The notes beneath the pieces were generated by a model, which made no database searches, was not told the DNA's origin, and worked only from the letters and a program-made list of their open reading frames with translations. A DNA stretch of 64,000 nucleotides, from positions 1 through 64,000 of the forward strand of contig JAEUPJ010000018.1 in assembly GCA_016790285.1 (NCBI GenBank). Direction: 5' to 3'. Shown one piece after another: positions 37,293 through 45,559 of the stretch. Made by a program: the position numbers and the translations under genes. Numbering within the stretch: position 1 is the stretch's first letter; each line of letters opens with the position of its first letter. This DNA is from Roseateles sp. GTDB lineage: Bacteria; Pseudomonadota; Gammaproteobacteria; Burkholderiales; Burkholderiaceae_C.

Positions 37293-37766
37293 TCAAGGTG
37301 CTGCCTTGCGTCGCGTGGCCGCTGCACTGAGCATGGCCTTGTCGAGCGACAACTCCGCCACGGTGAGCTTGAGATTGCGGATCTCCTCGTGCAGGTCCAG
37401 CAGCTGGCATCTGGACGCGGCCTCGGAAAGGCAGCGTCGTTGGGCTTCGGCGCTGACTTCGGCGGCATCGAGCCCCGCCGCAGCTGCGAGGTCGCCGGCC
37501 ACGAGGGAGACGACGCGCCGCTGGACTTGATGGCGAGGCTCGGGCGACCAGGAGGCCCAGCGTGATGCACCAGGGCTGACGGGCGGTGGGGCGATGTGGC
37601 GCTGAGAGCTGTGGGTTTTTGCGGGCGTGATCTCAGGCAAGGCGTCGGCCAGCCGGGACCGCAGAGCGAGGTTTCGTTGCTTGAGCCATTGGTAGCGCCA
37701 CATGAGCGCTACCAGCAAGACGTTGACGCCAACCCAGGCGAGCAAGACGGTGGTCCAGAAGTTCAT
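37293..37766 (-). CDS. Hypothetical membrane-anchored coiled-coil protein
   Basis: Protein of 157 residues, no recognised family. One N-terminal transmembrane helix (FWTTVLLAWVGVNVLLVALMW) is followed by a basic stretch, a proline-rich linker and a C-terminal helix with heptads (LLDLHEEIRNLKLTVAELSL). It probably sits in the inner membrane facing the cytoplasm. It lies in the patch of signalling genes but shows no link to any of them by overlap. Confidence 0.55.
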   Translation of the reverse strand: MNFWTTVLLAWVGVNVLLVALMWRYQWLKQRNLALRSRLADALPEITPAKTHSSQRHIAPPPVSPGASRWASWSPEPRHQVQRRVVSLVAGDLAAAAGLDAAEVSAEAQRRCLSEAASRCQLLDLHEEIRNLKLTVAELSLDKAMLSAAATRRKAAP

Positions 37767-38218
37767 CTGCAGCGTGTCCCGACGCCCTTGCGCCGGTACT
37801 CCTCCTGGTGATGAACACTACCGGCCGACGTGGGGCCACCGTGAATATCTGACGAAATGGCGCCGGTCGGCATGAACCGGTGTTGACGAACCATCAGCGC
37901 CGAGGCAGTGCCCAGTTTCTGGGGTGTGTCGCCCCAGGCTTGCGGGACGGGCCAGGACTGCATTGCCGTACATCACTCCCCAATTTTGGCGATGGTCTCC
38001 CGAAGGCCCCTCGTGGCCCGAATTGCAGGTTTCGTCGCAAACAGGGGATGGGGATGTCTTGCCAACGGACCATGCCGCCGTGTGTTGAAGGGCGGTCCTA
38101 CTTGCACCAGCACCCGCGCGGCGGGTGCCCGCCAACGGGGCTGCACTTTCCGCACGGAGACCCGCAGAGGTCACCTGGAGGGAATGGTTCGACAGTTCTT
38201 CTGAATCTCGGGGGTGCC
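37767..38218. other. Long intergenic region upstream of the chemotaxis receptor
   Basis: About 450 nt with no convincing gene. Open frames through it lack a good start and resemble no protein. A -35-like TTGACG occurs at 37883-37888 without a matching -10. GGGGGTG at 38210-38216, just before the ATG at 38219, may serve as a ribosome binding site. The stretch likely holds the receptor promoter and perhaps decayed sequence. Confidence 0.3.
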
Positions 38219-39772
38219 ATGTTCTCAATGCAGTGGTTTCGACAGGTACAGGTAGGTACGCGACTGGGTGCGCTGACGCTGATGAGCGTGCTGGCGACGA
38301 TGCTGGCCGCGGCGGTGGGCTTGTGGTCGGCGGGTCGGCTGACGACGCTGGGCGCCGAGGTGATCCAGTCCAAGGACATGGTGGCCGACGTGCTACCGCC
38401 GCCGCTGTACCTCATCGAGGCGCGGCTGGTGGTGTCGCAGGCTGTCGAGGGCCTGATGTCGCCGCCGGAGGCTCGCCGTGAACTGGAGCGGCTCGCATCC
38501 GAGCATGATGCGCGCGAGCGCTACTGGCGCGCCAACCCGGTGGATGGCGTGCCTGCCCACCTGCTCTCCGCGCAATACGACACCGCGCATCGGTTCATCA
38601 CGGCAGCGCATGCGTTGCTGGACGACAGTCTGCGAGGGGATTCCGCGGAGCGGGGGGAGCGGATGCGGCAGCTGCACGCGCTCTATCTTGAGCACCGCGG
38701 CGCAGTGGACAAAACCGTGCAGGTGAGTTCGGCGCTGGCCGAACGGGCCATCGGGGACCTCACGGCCGTGATTGCTACCAGCCGCCACCTGCTGTGGGTC
38801 ACGCTGATCGTGACGCCGCTGTCCATCGGGCTGCTGTCGCTGCTGGTCGCACGCTCCATCCTGCTGCCGCTGCGGGAATCCATCCGCAGCGTCCGCCATG
38901 TGGCCAACGGCGACCTGAGCCGCCCGGTCGAGCTCCAGGGGCGGGATGAACTCAACGAACTGCAGCAAGCCCTGCATGACATGCAGACCTCGTTGTCGGG
39001 CATCGTGCGCGCCGTGCGCGCCAATGCGGATGGCGTGGCAACGGCCAGCACGCAGATCTCGGAAGGCAACAACGACCTTTGCTCGCGAACCGAGGCGCAG
39101 GCCAGCGCCCTTCAGCAGACCGCAGCCACACTGGAAGAGCTGGGCGTCACGGTCCAGGGCAACGCAGAGCAGGCCCGCGAGGCCAGCCTGGTGGCGATCG
39201 GCGCCCGGGAGGTGGCCGAGGAGGGCGGGCGGCTCATGGCCGAGGTCGTGCAGACCATGGGCGGCATCAGCGACAGCTCCCGCCGCATCGGCGACATCGT
39301 CGGCGTCATCAACGACATCGCTTTCCAGACCAACATCCTGGCGCTAAATGCCGCGGTCGAGGCAGCCCGGGCGGGTGCACAGGGGCGGGGTTTTGCGGTC
39401 GTTGCGGCCGAGGTGCGGACCTTGTCGCAGCGTACCGCCCAGTCGGCGCGTGAGATCACGCAGCTCATCGAGACGTGCACGGCGCGCGTGGATGGTGGCG
39501 CGCGGCTGGTCCAGGGGGCCGGTCAGACCATGCAGCGCATCGTGGATGCCATCCGTGATGTCAACGCCACCGTGCTGCAGATCAGCTCGGCCAGCAGCGA
39601 GCAAAGCGAGGGCGTCCTTCAGGTCGGCGCCACCGTCAGCCGGCTCGACGAGAACACGCAGCGCAATGCCGCGCTGGTGGTGCAGAGCGCCGCCGCTGCC
39701 GACAGCCTTCGCCTCGAATCGGCACGCCTGGTCGAGATGGTCCAGAGCTTCACCTTGAGCGCCGAGCACTGA
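38219..39772 (+). CDS. Methyl-accepting chemotaxis protein
   Basis: Chemoreceptor of 517 residues. A first transmembrane helix (residues about 15-37) is followed by a four-helix-type periplasmic sensor up to about 190, a second helix (LLWVTLIVTPLSIGLLSLLVA) and a HAMP linker. The cytoplasmic signalling domain has its hairpin tip DIAFQTNILALNAAVEAARA. The tip is highly conserved, so it should couple to CheA and CheW. The usual GEQGRGFAVVA reads GAQGRGFAVVA. No C-terminal CheR-binding pentapeptide is present. Paralog B follows 42 nt downstream and may share its transcript. Confidence 0.92.
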   Translation: MFSMQWFRQVQVGTRLGALTLMSVLATMLAAAVGLWSAGRLTTLGAEVIQSKDMVADVLPPPLYLIEARLVVSQAVEGLMSPPEARRELERLASEHDARERYWRANPVDGVPAHLLSAQYDTAHRFITAAHALLDDSLRGDSAERGERMRQLHALYLEHRGAVDKTVQVSSALAERAIGDLTAVIATSRHLLWVTLIVTPLSIGLLSLLVARSILLPLRESIRSVRHVANGDLSRPVELQGRDELNELQQALHDMQTSLSGIVRAVRANADGVATASTQISEGNNDLCSRTEAQASALQQTAATLEELGVTVQGNAEQAREASLVAIGAREVAEEGGRLMAEVVQTMGGISDSSRRIGDIVGVINDIAFQTNILALNAAVEAARAGAQGRGFAVVAAEVRTLSQRTAQSAREITQLIETCTARVDGGARLVQGAGQTMQRIVDAIRDVNATVLQISSASSEQSEGVLQVGATVSRLDENTQRNAALVVQSAAAADSLRLESARLVEMVQSFTLSAEH

Positions 39773-39814
39773 CGGCGCCCCTCTCTTTTCACATGTCTTG
39801 AAAGGTTCCAACCC

Positions 39815-40237
39815 ATGTCAGTTCTCGAAGCCTTCATGCCCCTCGCTGCGGGCGCCGCCACCCGGTACGCCGGCCCCGAACGTCGTCGCTACGCGGGTGG
39901 GGAACCGCTGGACTCCGGCGGGCAATCCGATGATGCATCGCGAGCGCAGCAGGCCCTGTCTCCGGCGGTCGAACGCTCGCTCGTGGTCGACGAGGTGCAG
40001 GAAGCGGTGTGTGCGGCGATGTCGGGAGAGACGCCCCTGTTCGAGCTCATGAAGCGGCGCCTGCTGCTGCATTGCGCCCGCCGCCCCGAAGTGGGCCCGC
40101 CGGCAGCGGCCGAAGTGCTGCGCCTGTTGTCCATCGACATCGTGCAGCGCCACTTCCACGCCTGTGACAAGCGACGCCGCCTGCAGCGCCAACTGGCGGA
40201 CCTCGCCAGTGGCCTTCAGTCGCCCTCGCGGGCCTGA
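39815..40237 (+). CDS. Small protein of unknown family, paralog B
   Basis: Protein of 140 residues, no recognised domain, aligning gap-free over about 80 residues with the protein at 36137-36544. Its matching C-terminal motif is DIVQRHFHACDKRRRLQR. The N-terminal part includes RYAGPERRRYAGGE, close to the AGPERRR-type motif seen at the head of some diguanylate cyclase and PilZ-linked proteins. It lies directly behind the chemotaxis receptor and is probably co-transcribed with it. A role in chemotaxis or c-di-GMP signalling is inferred only. Confidence 0.72.
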   Translation: MSVLEAFMPLAAGAATRYAGPERRRYAGGEPLDSGGQSDDASRAQQALSPAVERSLVVDEVQEAVCAAMSGETPLFELMKRRLLLHCARRPEVGPPAAAEVLRLLSIDIVQRHFHACDKRRRLQRQLADLASGLQSPSRA

Positions 40238-40268
40238 TCGCTGACCCGCACGTCGCGCGATGCGCGCC

Positions 40269-40781
40269 TCAGGCCCCCTGGCGCATGGCCAGGCTTTGCT
40301 GGGCGGCTTGCGACAGCTCGGTCCCGCTGGGGCCGCAGTCGGGGTACACGGCTTCGCCCATGGCCACCGCCAGGTAGGCCAGCCGCCCTTCCAGCTCGTA
40401 GGCGCCCGTGAGCGTGCGCCGCAGCCGGTGCGCCACGAGCCCGGCTTCGGACGCGCCGGCCGCCGGCAGCAGCACGGCAAAGCCGATGTCGCCGACCTGC
40501 ACGACTTCGTCCGTGCCGCGCACGCGGTTGCGCACGCGCAAGCTGGCGGTGCGCATCAGCTCGATGCGGTGGTCGGGCGGCACGTCCGCGCGTGGGGACG
40601 GCAGGGGGTCGATCTCGATCCACAGCATGGCCAGTTGCTCGCCGGCGCGCCGGCAACGGGCCAGGCGGCGTGACAGGTAGGGCGCCAGTTCGGCCAACGA
40701 GGCCACCTGCGGCAGCGTTGGTGCGTAGCCGTGGCGGGTGACGGGGCCGGCAAAGTGTGTGACAAGTGGGGTGACGGTCAT
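40269..40781 (-). CDS. Degenerate GGDEF-like domain protein
   Basis: Protein of 170 residues with a GGDEF-like layout: an early YLSRRLARCRRAGEQLAMLWIEID, then RNRVRGTDEVVQVGDIGFAVLLP where active cyclases have GGDEFA, then a strand-helix end (LEGRLAYLAVAMGEAVYP). The signature is replaced by GDIGFA, so catalysis is unlikely and a binding or scaffold role is possible. The start at 40781 trims a 37-residue extension. It is convergent with paralog B. Confidence 0.65.
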   Translation of the reverse strand: MTVTPLVTHFAGPVTRHGYAPTLPQVASLAELAPYLSRRLARCRRAGEQLAMLWIEIDPLPSPRADVPPDHRIELMRTASLRVRNRVRGTDEVVQVGDIGFAVLLPAAGASEAGLVAHRLRRTLTGAYELEGRLAYLAVAMGEAVYPDCGPSGTELSQAAQQSLAMRQGA

Positions 40782-40951
40782 GGGCAGCTCCAGGGACGGT
40801 CGAACCCGCCGTGCGGGGAACGCACGAAGGTCTTCATCTTTCAAGAACGCAGCCCCTGAACCAAACCCGACATCGGCCCAAAAAAACTTCACGCAGGCCG
40901 CCCGCGTTTGTCCTCGAACGGGTGGCGTAACCTGCCGTTACAGTGCAGCGC

Positions 40952-41503
40952 GTGCAAGAGATCACGCAATTGCTGAAGGCAGCCCAAGCGGGCGACCGCG
41001 TCGCCGCCGACGAGGTCGTGGCGCGGCTCTACGCCGACCTGCAGCGTCTGGCGCGGGGCAGCCTGCGGCGTGCGGGTGAGCTGACCCTGCTGGACACGCA
41101 GGCTCTCGTCCATGAGGCCTGGCTGCGCCTGGACGGGGTGGCGGGTGCCGAGTTCCCGGATCGCCGGCATTTCCTCGCCTATGCAGCGCGGGCGATGCGC
41201 AGCGTCGTCATTGACCTGGTGCGCGCGCGTCAGGCCGAAAGGCGGGGAGGCGGCGTGCAGGCGCTCACGCTCAACACGGCCATTGCCGAGCTGGCGCCCC
41301 AGGACGAGACGCACGTGCTGCGCGTTCATGAGGCGCTGGAGGAGTTGGCCCAGCTGGAGCCGCGCCTGGCGCAGGTGGTGGAGATGCGCTACTTTGGCGG
41401 CCTGCTCGAGCAGGAGATCGCCCAGGCCCTGGGCGTGACGGAACGCACCGTGCAGCGCGATTGGCAGAAGGCGCGGCTCTTCCTGGCGATGAGTCTCACA
41501 TGA
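40952..41503 (+). CDS. ECF-type RNA polymerase sigma factor
   Basis: Sigma-70 family protein of about 183 residues. It has region 2 (DTQALVHEAWLRL, RHFLAYAARAMRSVVIDLVRARQ) and region 4 (LEPRLAQVVEMRYFGGLLEQEIAQALGVTERTVQRDW). The pattern is that of the ECF subgroup (TIGR02999) that is paired with serine/threonine kinases. The start is a GTG, at either 40952 or 40943; 40952 gives the family-typical opening QEITQLLKAAQAGD. Its stop overlaps the kinase start (ATGA), so the kinase is the probable regulator. Confidence 0.88.
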   Translation: MQEITQLLKAAQAGDRVAADEVVARLYADLQRLARGSLRRAGELTLLDTQALVHEAWLRLDGVAGAEFPDRRHFLAYAARAMRSVVIDLVRARQAERRGGGVQALTLNTAIAELAPQDETHVLRVHEALEELAQLEPRLAQVVEMRYFGGLLEQEIAQALGVTERTVQRDWQKARLFLAMSLT

Positions 41504-44175
41504 GCGGGCCCGGCAAGCATCGATGGAGCGTCCTGAGCCCGCTGTTGGATGAACTCCTGGACCTGGACGCCGATGGCCGCGCGCAGCGCCTGCAGGCGCT
41601 GGCAGCCGAAGACGCCGAGCTGGCGGGCGAATTGCGTGTCCTGCTGGCCAAGGAGGAGGCGCTGAGCCACCAGGGGTTCATGGGGCGGCCCGTGGCCGAG
41701 GCCCTGAATCTGGCGCCCCAGGCGAGCATCGTCGAGGGCATGACCCTCGGCCCCTATCGCCTCGAGAAGGAGCTGGGGCAGGGCGGCATGGGCACGGTCT
41801 GGACAGCGCTGCGGGCCGACGGGCGGTTCGACGGTCGCGTGGCCGTGAAGTTCCTCAAGAGCGGCCTGTTGGCCGGCGGCGACACCGGCCGCTTCGCACG
41901 GGAGGGCCAGATCCTCGCGCGGCTGTCGCACCCGCACATCGCGCGCCTGCTGGACGCAGGTGTCGTTGAAGGCCAGCCCTACCTGGTGCTGGAGTACGTG
42001 GACGGAGACCCCATCGACGTCCATTGCCGCGAGCGCGGGCTGGGCGTCCAGGCGCGGGTGCGGCTGTTCCTGGACGTGCTCGCGGCCGTGGGCCACGCGC
42101 ATGCGCGGTTGATCCTGCACCGTGACCTCAAGCCCAGCAACATCCTCGTCACGCGAGAGGGCGACGTGAAGCTGCTGGATTTCGGCATCGCCAAGCTGCT
42201 GGACGATGCCACCACCGGCGCGGGCAGCACCGAGCTGACCCAGCTCGCCGGGCATGCCTACACGCCGCAGTACGCCGCCCCGGAGCAGGTGCAGCAGACC
42301 GAAGTCACCACCGCGACCGACGTCTACGCGCTGGGCGTGCTGCTCTACCAGTTGCTGGGCGGCGGCCACCCGACGGCGGCCGACACGCAGATGCGGCTGG
42401 ACCAGCTCAAGGCGGTGGTGGAGCACGTGCCACGCCGCCTGTCGGACGCCGCAGCGCAGGGCGACGACCCGCAACTGGCTCCCGCGGCGCGGCTGTTGCG
42501 TGGCGACCTGGACACCATCGTCGCCAAGGCGCTGAAGAAGCCGGCCGCCGAACGCTACCCGAACGCGCAGGCCCTGGCCGACGACCTGCAGCGCTGGCTG
42601 GCCCACGAGCCCATCAGCGCGCGGCCGGACAGCCGGCTGTACGTGATCGGGCGTTTCGTGCGGCGCCACCGCTGGGCGGTTGCCGCCGGCACGACCGCCC
42701 TGCTCGCGCTGATGAGCCTCACGGTCGTCAGCGCGCTGCAGGCGCGGCGCGCCGAGGCGGCCGAGCAGCGGGCGGAGCAGGGGCGCCGGGAGTCGGACGA
42801 GTTGCTGGCCTACATGCTCGGCGAGTTCGCCGACAAGCTGCGGCCCATCGGCCGGCTGGAGCTGCTCGACAGCATCGGCGGCAAGGCGCTCGGACACCTC
42901 GCCGCGCGCAGCGAGGCCCGCCCCGCGGAGCGGCTGAACCGGGCCAAGGCACTGGCCGTGATTGGTGAAGTACGCGTCGCACGGCGCGAGCTCGATGCCG
43001 CGCGCGAGCCCCTGCAGGCAGCCGTTCAACTGCTGGACGGCGACCCGCCCGAGGCGGCGCTCACCGCGGCCTGGCGCAAGGGGCAGGGCGCGGCGCATTT
43101 CTGGCTCGGCCAGGTGCTGTTCCTGCAGCGTGACATGGAGGGCGCGCAGCAGTCATGGAGCCGTTACCGAGCGGTCTGCGAGGCCTGGATCCAGGCGCTG
43201 CCGCAAGACAGCGACGCGAAGATCGAGCTGTCCTACTCCCTGACCAACCTCGGCAGCCTCGCCTTGGCTGCCGGTCGCCTGGAGGCCGCGGAGGGCGCGT
43301 TCAACCAGGCAGCGGACGTCAAGCGCCAGCTGCTGCCCAGGCTCGATGACGACGCCCGTGCGCGGCTGCGGGGTGAGCTGGCAAACGACCTCAGCTGGTC
43401 GGGCCAGGCACGCCTGTGGCAAGGCCAGTTCGGCGCGGCGGGGGCGGCCTTCGGCGAGGCGCTCACGCTCGTCGAGGCCCTGCAGCGCGCCGCGCCGAAC
43501 GACGCCCAGTGGGCGCACCGGCTGGCCGTGTTGCAGCGCTGGCAGGCGCAGACCCGTCTGCAGGCGGGCGAGGTGGCCCCGGCGCTGGCACTCATGACGC
43601 AGGCTGAACGGGGCCTGGAGGCCTTGGTGCGGCAGGATCCGGCGAACCGCGCCTGGGAAGGCGACCTGCTGGTCACGCAGCTGTACCGCGTGGAGGCCAT
43701 GCCCGCAGCAGAGCGGGCTGTGGCCCTGCGCGAGCGCCTGCCGCTACTCACTGCGGCCCTGGAGAAGGCCGAGTCGAAGGGCGGCGAGGCCATGCGCGTG
43801 CGGCGGTTGACCGAGCGGGCCCGGTGGGCGCGGCTGAAGGCCCAGTCGCTGGCCGCGCAGCCATCGGACGCTGCTGCGCTGCTGGAGGACACCCTGTCCC
43901 GGTTGCGGACGGCCTGGCGGGCACGCCCTTCGGAGCTGCGGTTGGCGCGCGCACTGGCCGAGACGGCCGTCGCAGCCTGGCGCCAAGGCGAGTCGGCGGG
44001 GCGCGAGCAGCGCGCGCTTTGCAGCGCCCTGGACGCCGACTTCGACGGCATGCGTGCACTATTGCGCGTGGACTTCGAGATCACGCGTGCCTGGGTCGAC
44101 CTGCAGCCCTGTTGGCGTGCAGATGAGATGTTACAAATCGCGTCCGCCCGGGAATGGCTAGCAACGCGACGTTAG
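41500..44175 (+). CDS. Membrane Ser/Thr protein kinase
   Basis: Eukaryotic-like kinase of 891 residues. An N-terminal ~85-residue helical region precedes the kinase domain: GQGGMGTVW (P-loop), VAVKFLK (Lys), HRDLKPSNILV (catalytic loop) and DFGIAKL (DFG), with APE at AAPEQVQ. A transmembrane helix (AVAAGTTALLALMSLTVVSAL) near residue 405 leads to a long, helical TPR-like C-terminal region outside the membrane. Kinase and ECF sigma in one unit implies phosphorylation control of the sigma factor or of the sensor. The C-terminal ligand is unknown. Confidence 0.9.
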   Translation: MSGPGKHRWSVLSPLLDELLDLDADGRAQRLQALAAEDAELAGELRVLLAKEEALSHQGFMGRPVAEALNLAPQASIVEGMTLGPYRLEKELGQGGMGTVWTALRADGRFDGRVAVKFLKSGLLAGGDTGRFAREGQILARLSHPHIARLLDAGVVEGQPYLVLEYVDGDPIDVHCRERGLGVQARVRLFLDVLAAVGHAHARLILHRDLKPSNILVTREGDVKLLDFGIAKLLDDATTGAGSTELTQLAGHAYTPQYAAPEQVQQTEVTTATDVYALGVLLYQLLGGGHPTAADTQMRLDQLKAVVEHVPRRLSDAAAQGDDPQLAPAARLLRGDLDTIVAKALKKPAAERYPNAQALADDLQRWLAHEPISARPDSRLYVIGRFVRRHRWAVAAGTTALLALMSLTVVSALQARRAEAAEQRAEQGRRESDELLAYMLGEFADKLRPIGRLELLDSIGGKALGHLAARSEARPAERLNRAKALAVIGEVRVARRELDAAREPLQAAVQLLDGDPPEAALTAAWRKGQGAAHFWLGQVLFLQRDMEGAQQSWSRYRAVCEAWIQALPQDSDAKIELSYSLTNLGSLALAAGRLEAAEGAFNQAADVKRQLLPRLDDDARARLRGELANDLSWSGQARLWQGQFGAAGAAFGEALTLVEALQRAAPNDAQWAHRLAVLQRWQAQTRLQAGEVAPALALMTQAERGLEALVRQDPANRAWEGDLLVTQLYRVEAMPAAERAVALRERLPLLTAALEKAESKGGEAMRVRRLTERARWARLKAQSLAAQPSDAAALLEDTLSRLRTAWRARPSELRLARALAETAVAAWRQGESAGREQRALCSALDADFDGMRALLRVDFEITRAWVDLQPCWRADEMLQIASAREWLATRR

Positions 44176-44216
44176 GCCTGGTGCGGGTATCGACAACCCA
44201 CGCATCGAGTTTGACC

Positions 44217-44597
44217 ATGCCGAATCAGTACTTCGTCCGCGCCTCCGTCGACCCGACCAACGAGTACGCGGTCTGCACCTACTACTACGATCAAGCGGGC
44301 CAGCAGCCCGTCGGTGGCTCGGAGCTGACGATCAGTGAAACTGCAGGCAGCTGCGCCATCGGCAGCGCCGACGGCAGCTCGCTGGCCTTGCTCGCAGCCA
44401 CGTTCAAGACGATCGGCGCTCCGGCGAGCATGAGCGGCCGCAATTTCGTGTCGACCGACGACAACGGCTTCATCCAGGTGCCCATGCCGACCGACACCGT
44501 CGTGCATAAGGGCGTGGTGCTGCTGTTCTCCACCCCGGACGAGGTGGAGTGCCTGTACGCGAGCGCCGACCCGGTGGTCGTGAACAGCGACGACTGA
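44217..44597 (+). CDS. Small hypothetical protein after the kinase
   Basis: Protein of 126 residues, no known family. It has no signal peptide and reads as beta-rich and acidic, with three Cys and a closing VVVNSDD. The ATG at 44217 gives the natural start MPNQYFVRASVDPTNEYAVC; an in-frame extension would overlap the kinase gene. It lies 41 nt behind the kinase and probably belongs to the same transcript, which makes it a candidate output of the sigma factor or a target of the kinase. That is inference. Confidence 0.6.
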   Translation: MPNQYFVRASVDPTNEYAVCTYYYDQAGQQPVGGSELTISETAGSCAIGSADGSSLALLAATFKTIGAPASMSGRNFVSTDDNGFIQVPMPTDTVVHKGVVLLFSTPDEVECLYASADPVVVNSDD

Positions 44598-44622
44598 CCA
44601 CCCCACTGCCGGGGTGGGGCGC

Positions 44623-45474
44623 CTACTTGAGCCCCAGCCCGGTCAGCCGTTGGTAGCGTCGGCGCAGGAAGTCGGCGGCCATCTGGGCGTCACTGCCCAC
44701 GCGTTCGCCGATGTAGAGCTCCTGGCGCCGCTCGGCGATCTGTGCGCGCAGACGCGCGGCCATGATCTCCAGCGGGCGCATGCCGCCCACCTCCGCGCGT
44801 TCCACGGAGATGCGCAGTTCGTGCATCTGCTGCGACTGCAGCAGCGCCATCTGGGCCTGAACGATGCGGATGCGGCTTTGCACCATGTGCTCGCACAGGC
44901 CGAGCCAGGCGCGCACCGCGTCGGCGGGGCCGCCGATGACCTTCTCGGGCAGCTCGCCAGCGGCCAGCAGCAGCGACTCCAGGCGCGCGCGGTCGCCGCT
45001 GCCATAGGCCTCGTTGACAACCATCATGCGCTGTTCACACACCTCTCGCTCTGGCCCGGACGGCGCCAGGTCGGGGTGAAAGCGCATGGCCGCGCGCCGG
45101 TACAGCGTCTTGAGGCTGGGTGGCGGCAGGTCCGTCATGGGGCCCGTGGGCTCGGGCGGCAGTGGTGTGGCCTCGGGCAGGGCAGGGATGTCGGGCCAGG
45201 CCTTGCTGCGGGGTGCGGCTGACATCGGCACGTCCACGCCCTGGCGCTTGAGGGTGTCCGACAGCACGGAGGTGGCCTGGTGGAGTTGCGCTTCGAGCTC
45301 GTCGAGCTCGCGCATCAAGGGGCCGAGGGCCTCGAGGTAGCGCTGGCGAAAGCCCAGCAGCTTGGCGCGGGCGCCGTCATGGTCGGCCTCCAGCACGGCC
45401 AGGTAGCGCTGCAGGTCGTGCAGCTGCTCGCGCCGCCGCGTCAGGTCGTGCCTCGTGATTGCCATGCTCGCCAT
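44623..45474 (-). CDS. DnaJ-domain protein
   Basis: Protein of 283 residues. A long N-terminal coiled-coil (about 1-75) is followed by a proline-rich linker and a J-domain-like segment, LKTLYRRAAMRFHPDLAPS, with the HPD motif for stimulating an Hsp70. A long C-terminal helical region follows. The start is at 45474, with an alternative at 45465. Its Hsp70 partner is unknown. It lies downstream of hppA beyond a strong terminator, so it is probably transcribed on its own. Confidence 0.72.
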   Translation of the reverse strand: MASMAITRHDLTRRREQLHDLQRYLAVLEADHDGARAKLLGFRQRYLEALGPLMRELDELEAQLHQATSVLSDTLKRQGVDVPMSAAPRSKAWPDIPALPEATPLPPEPTGPMTDLPPPSLKTLYRRAAMRFHPDLAPSGPEREVCEQRMMVVNEAYGSGDRARLESLLLAAGELPEKVIGGPADAVRAWLGLCEHMVQSRIRIVQAQMALLQSQQMHELRISVERAEVGGMRPLEIMAARLRAQIAERRQELYIGERVGSDAQMAADFLRRRYQRLTGLGLK

Positions 45475-45504
45475 GAGGGACGATTTTGCCTGGGCTGGAC
45501 GGAC

Positions 45505-45540
45505 AAACGGCCCGGGAAGTGGACCTTCCCGGGCCGTTTT
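45505..45540. terminator. Strong hairpin terminator after hppA
   Basis: Perfect 15-bp stem AAACGGCCCGGGAAG (45505-45519), loop TGGAC and CTTCCCGGGCCGTTT (45525-45539). The stem is flanked by A/T runs on both sides, so it could work in either direction. It separates hppA from the DnaJ-like gene. Confidence 0.9.
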
Positions 45541-45559
45541 ACATCGGATTTACCCGCGC

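Noticed and set aside
36661-37410. Longer version of the DMP19-like gene beginning at 37410
   Set aside because: The added N-terminus is Pro/Arg/Ser-rich with no family match and overlaps the coiled-coil gene; the ATG at 37179 is preferred.
37880-38218. Longer open frame upstream of the chemotaxis receptor
   Set aside because: The added ~113 residues have no signal or domain. The ATG at 38219 gives the usual receptor N-terminus with a transmembrane helix.
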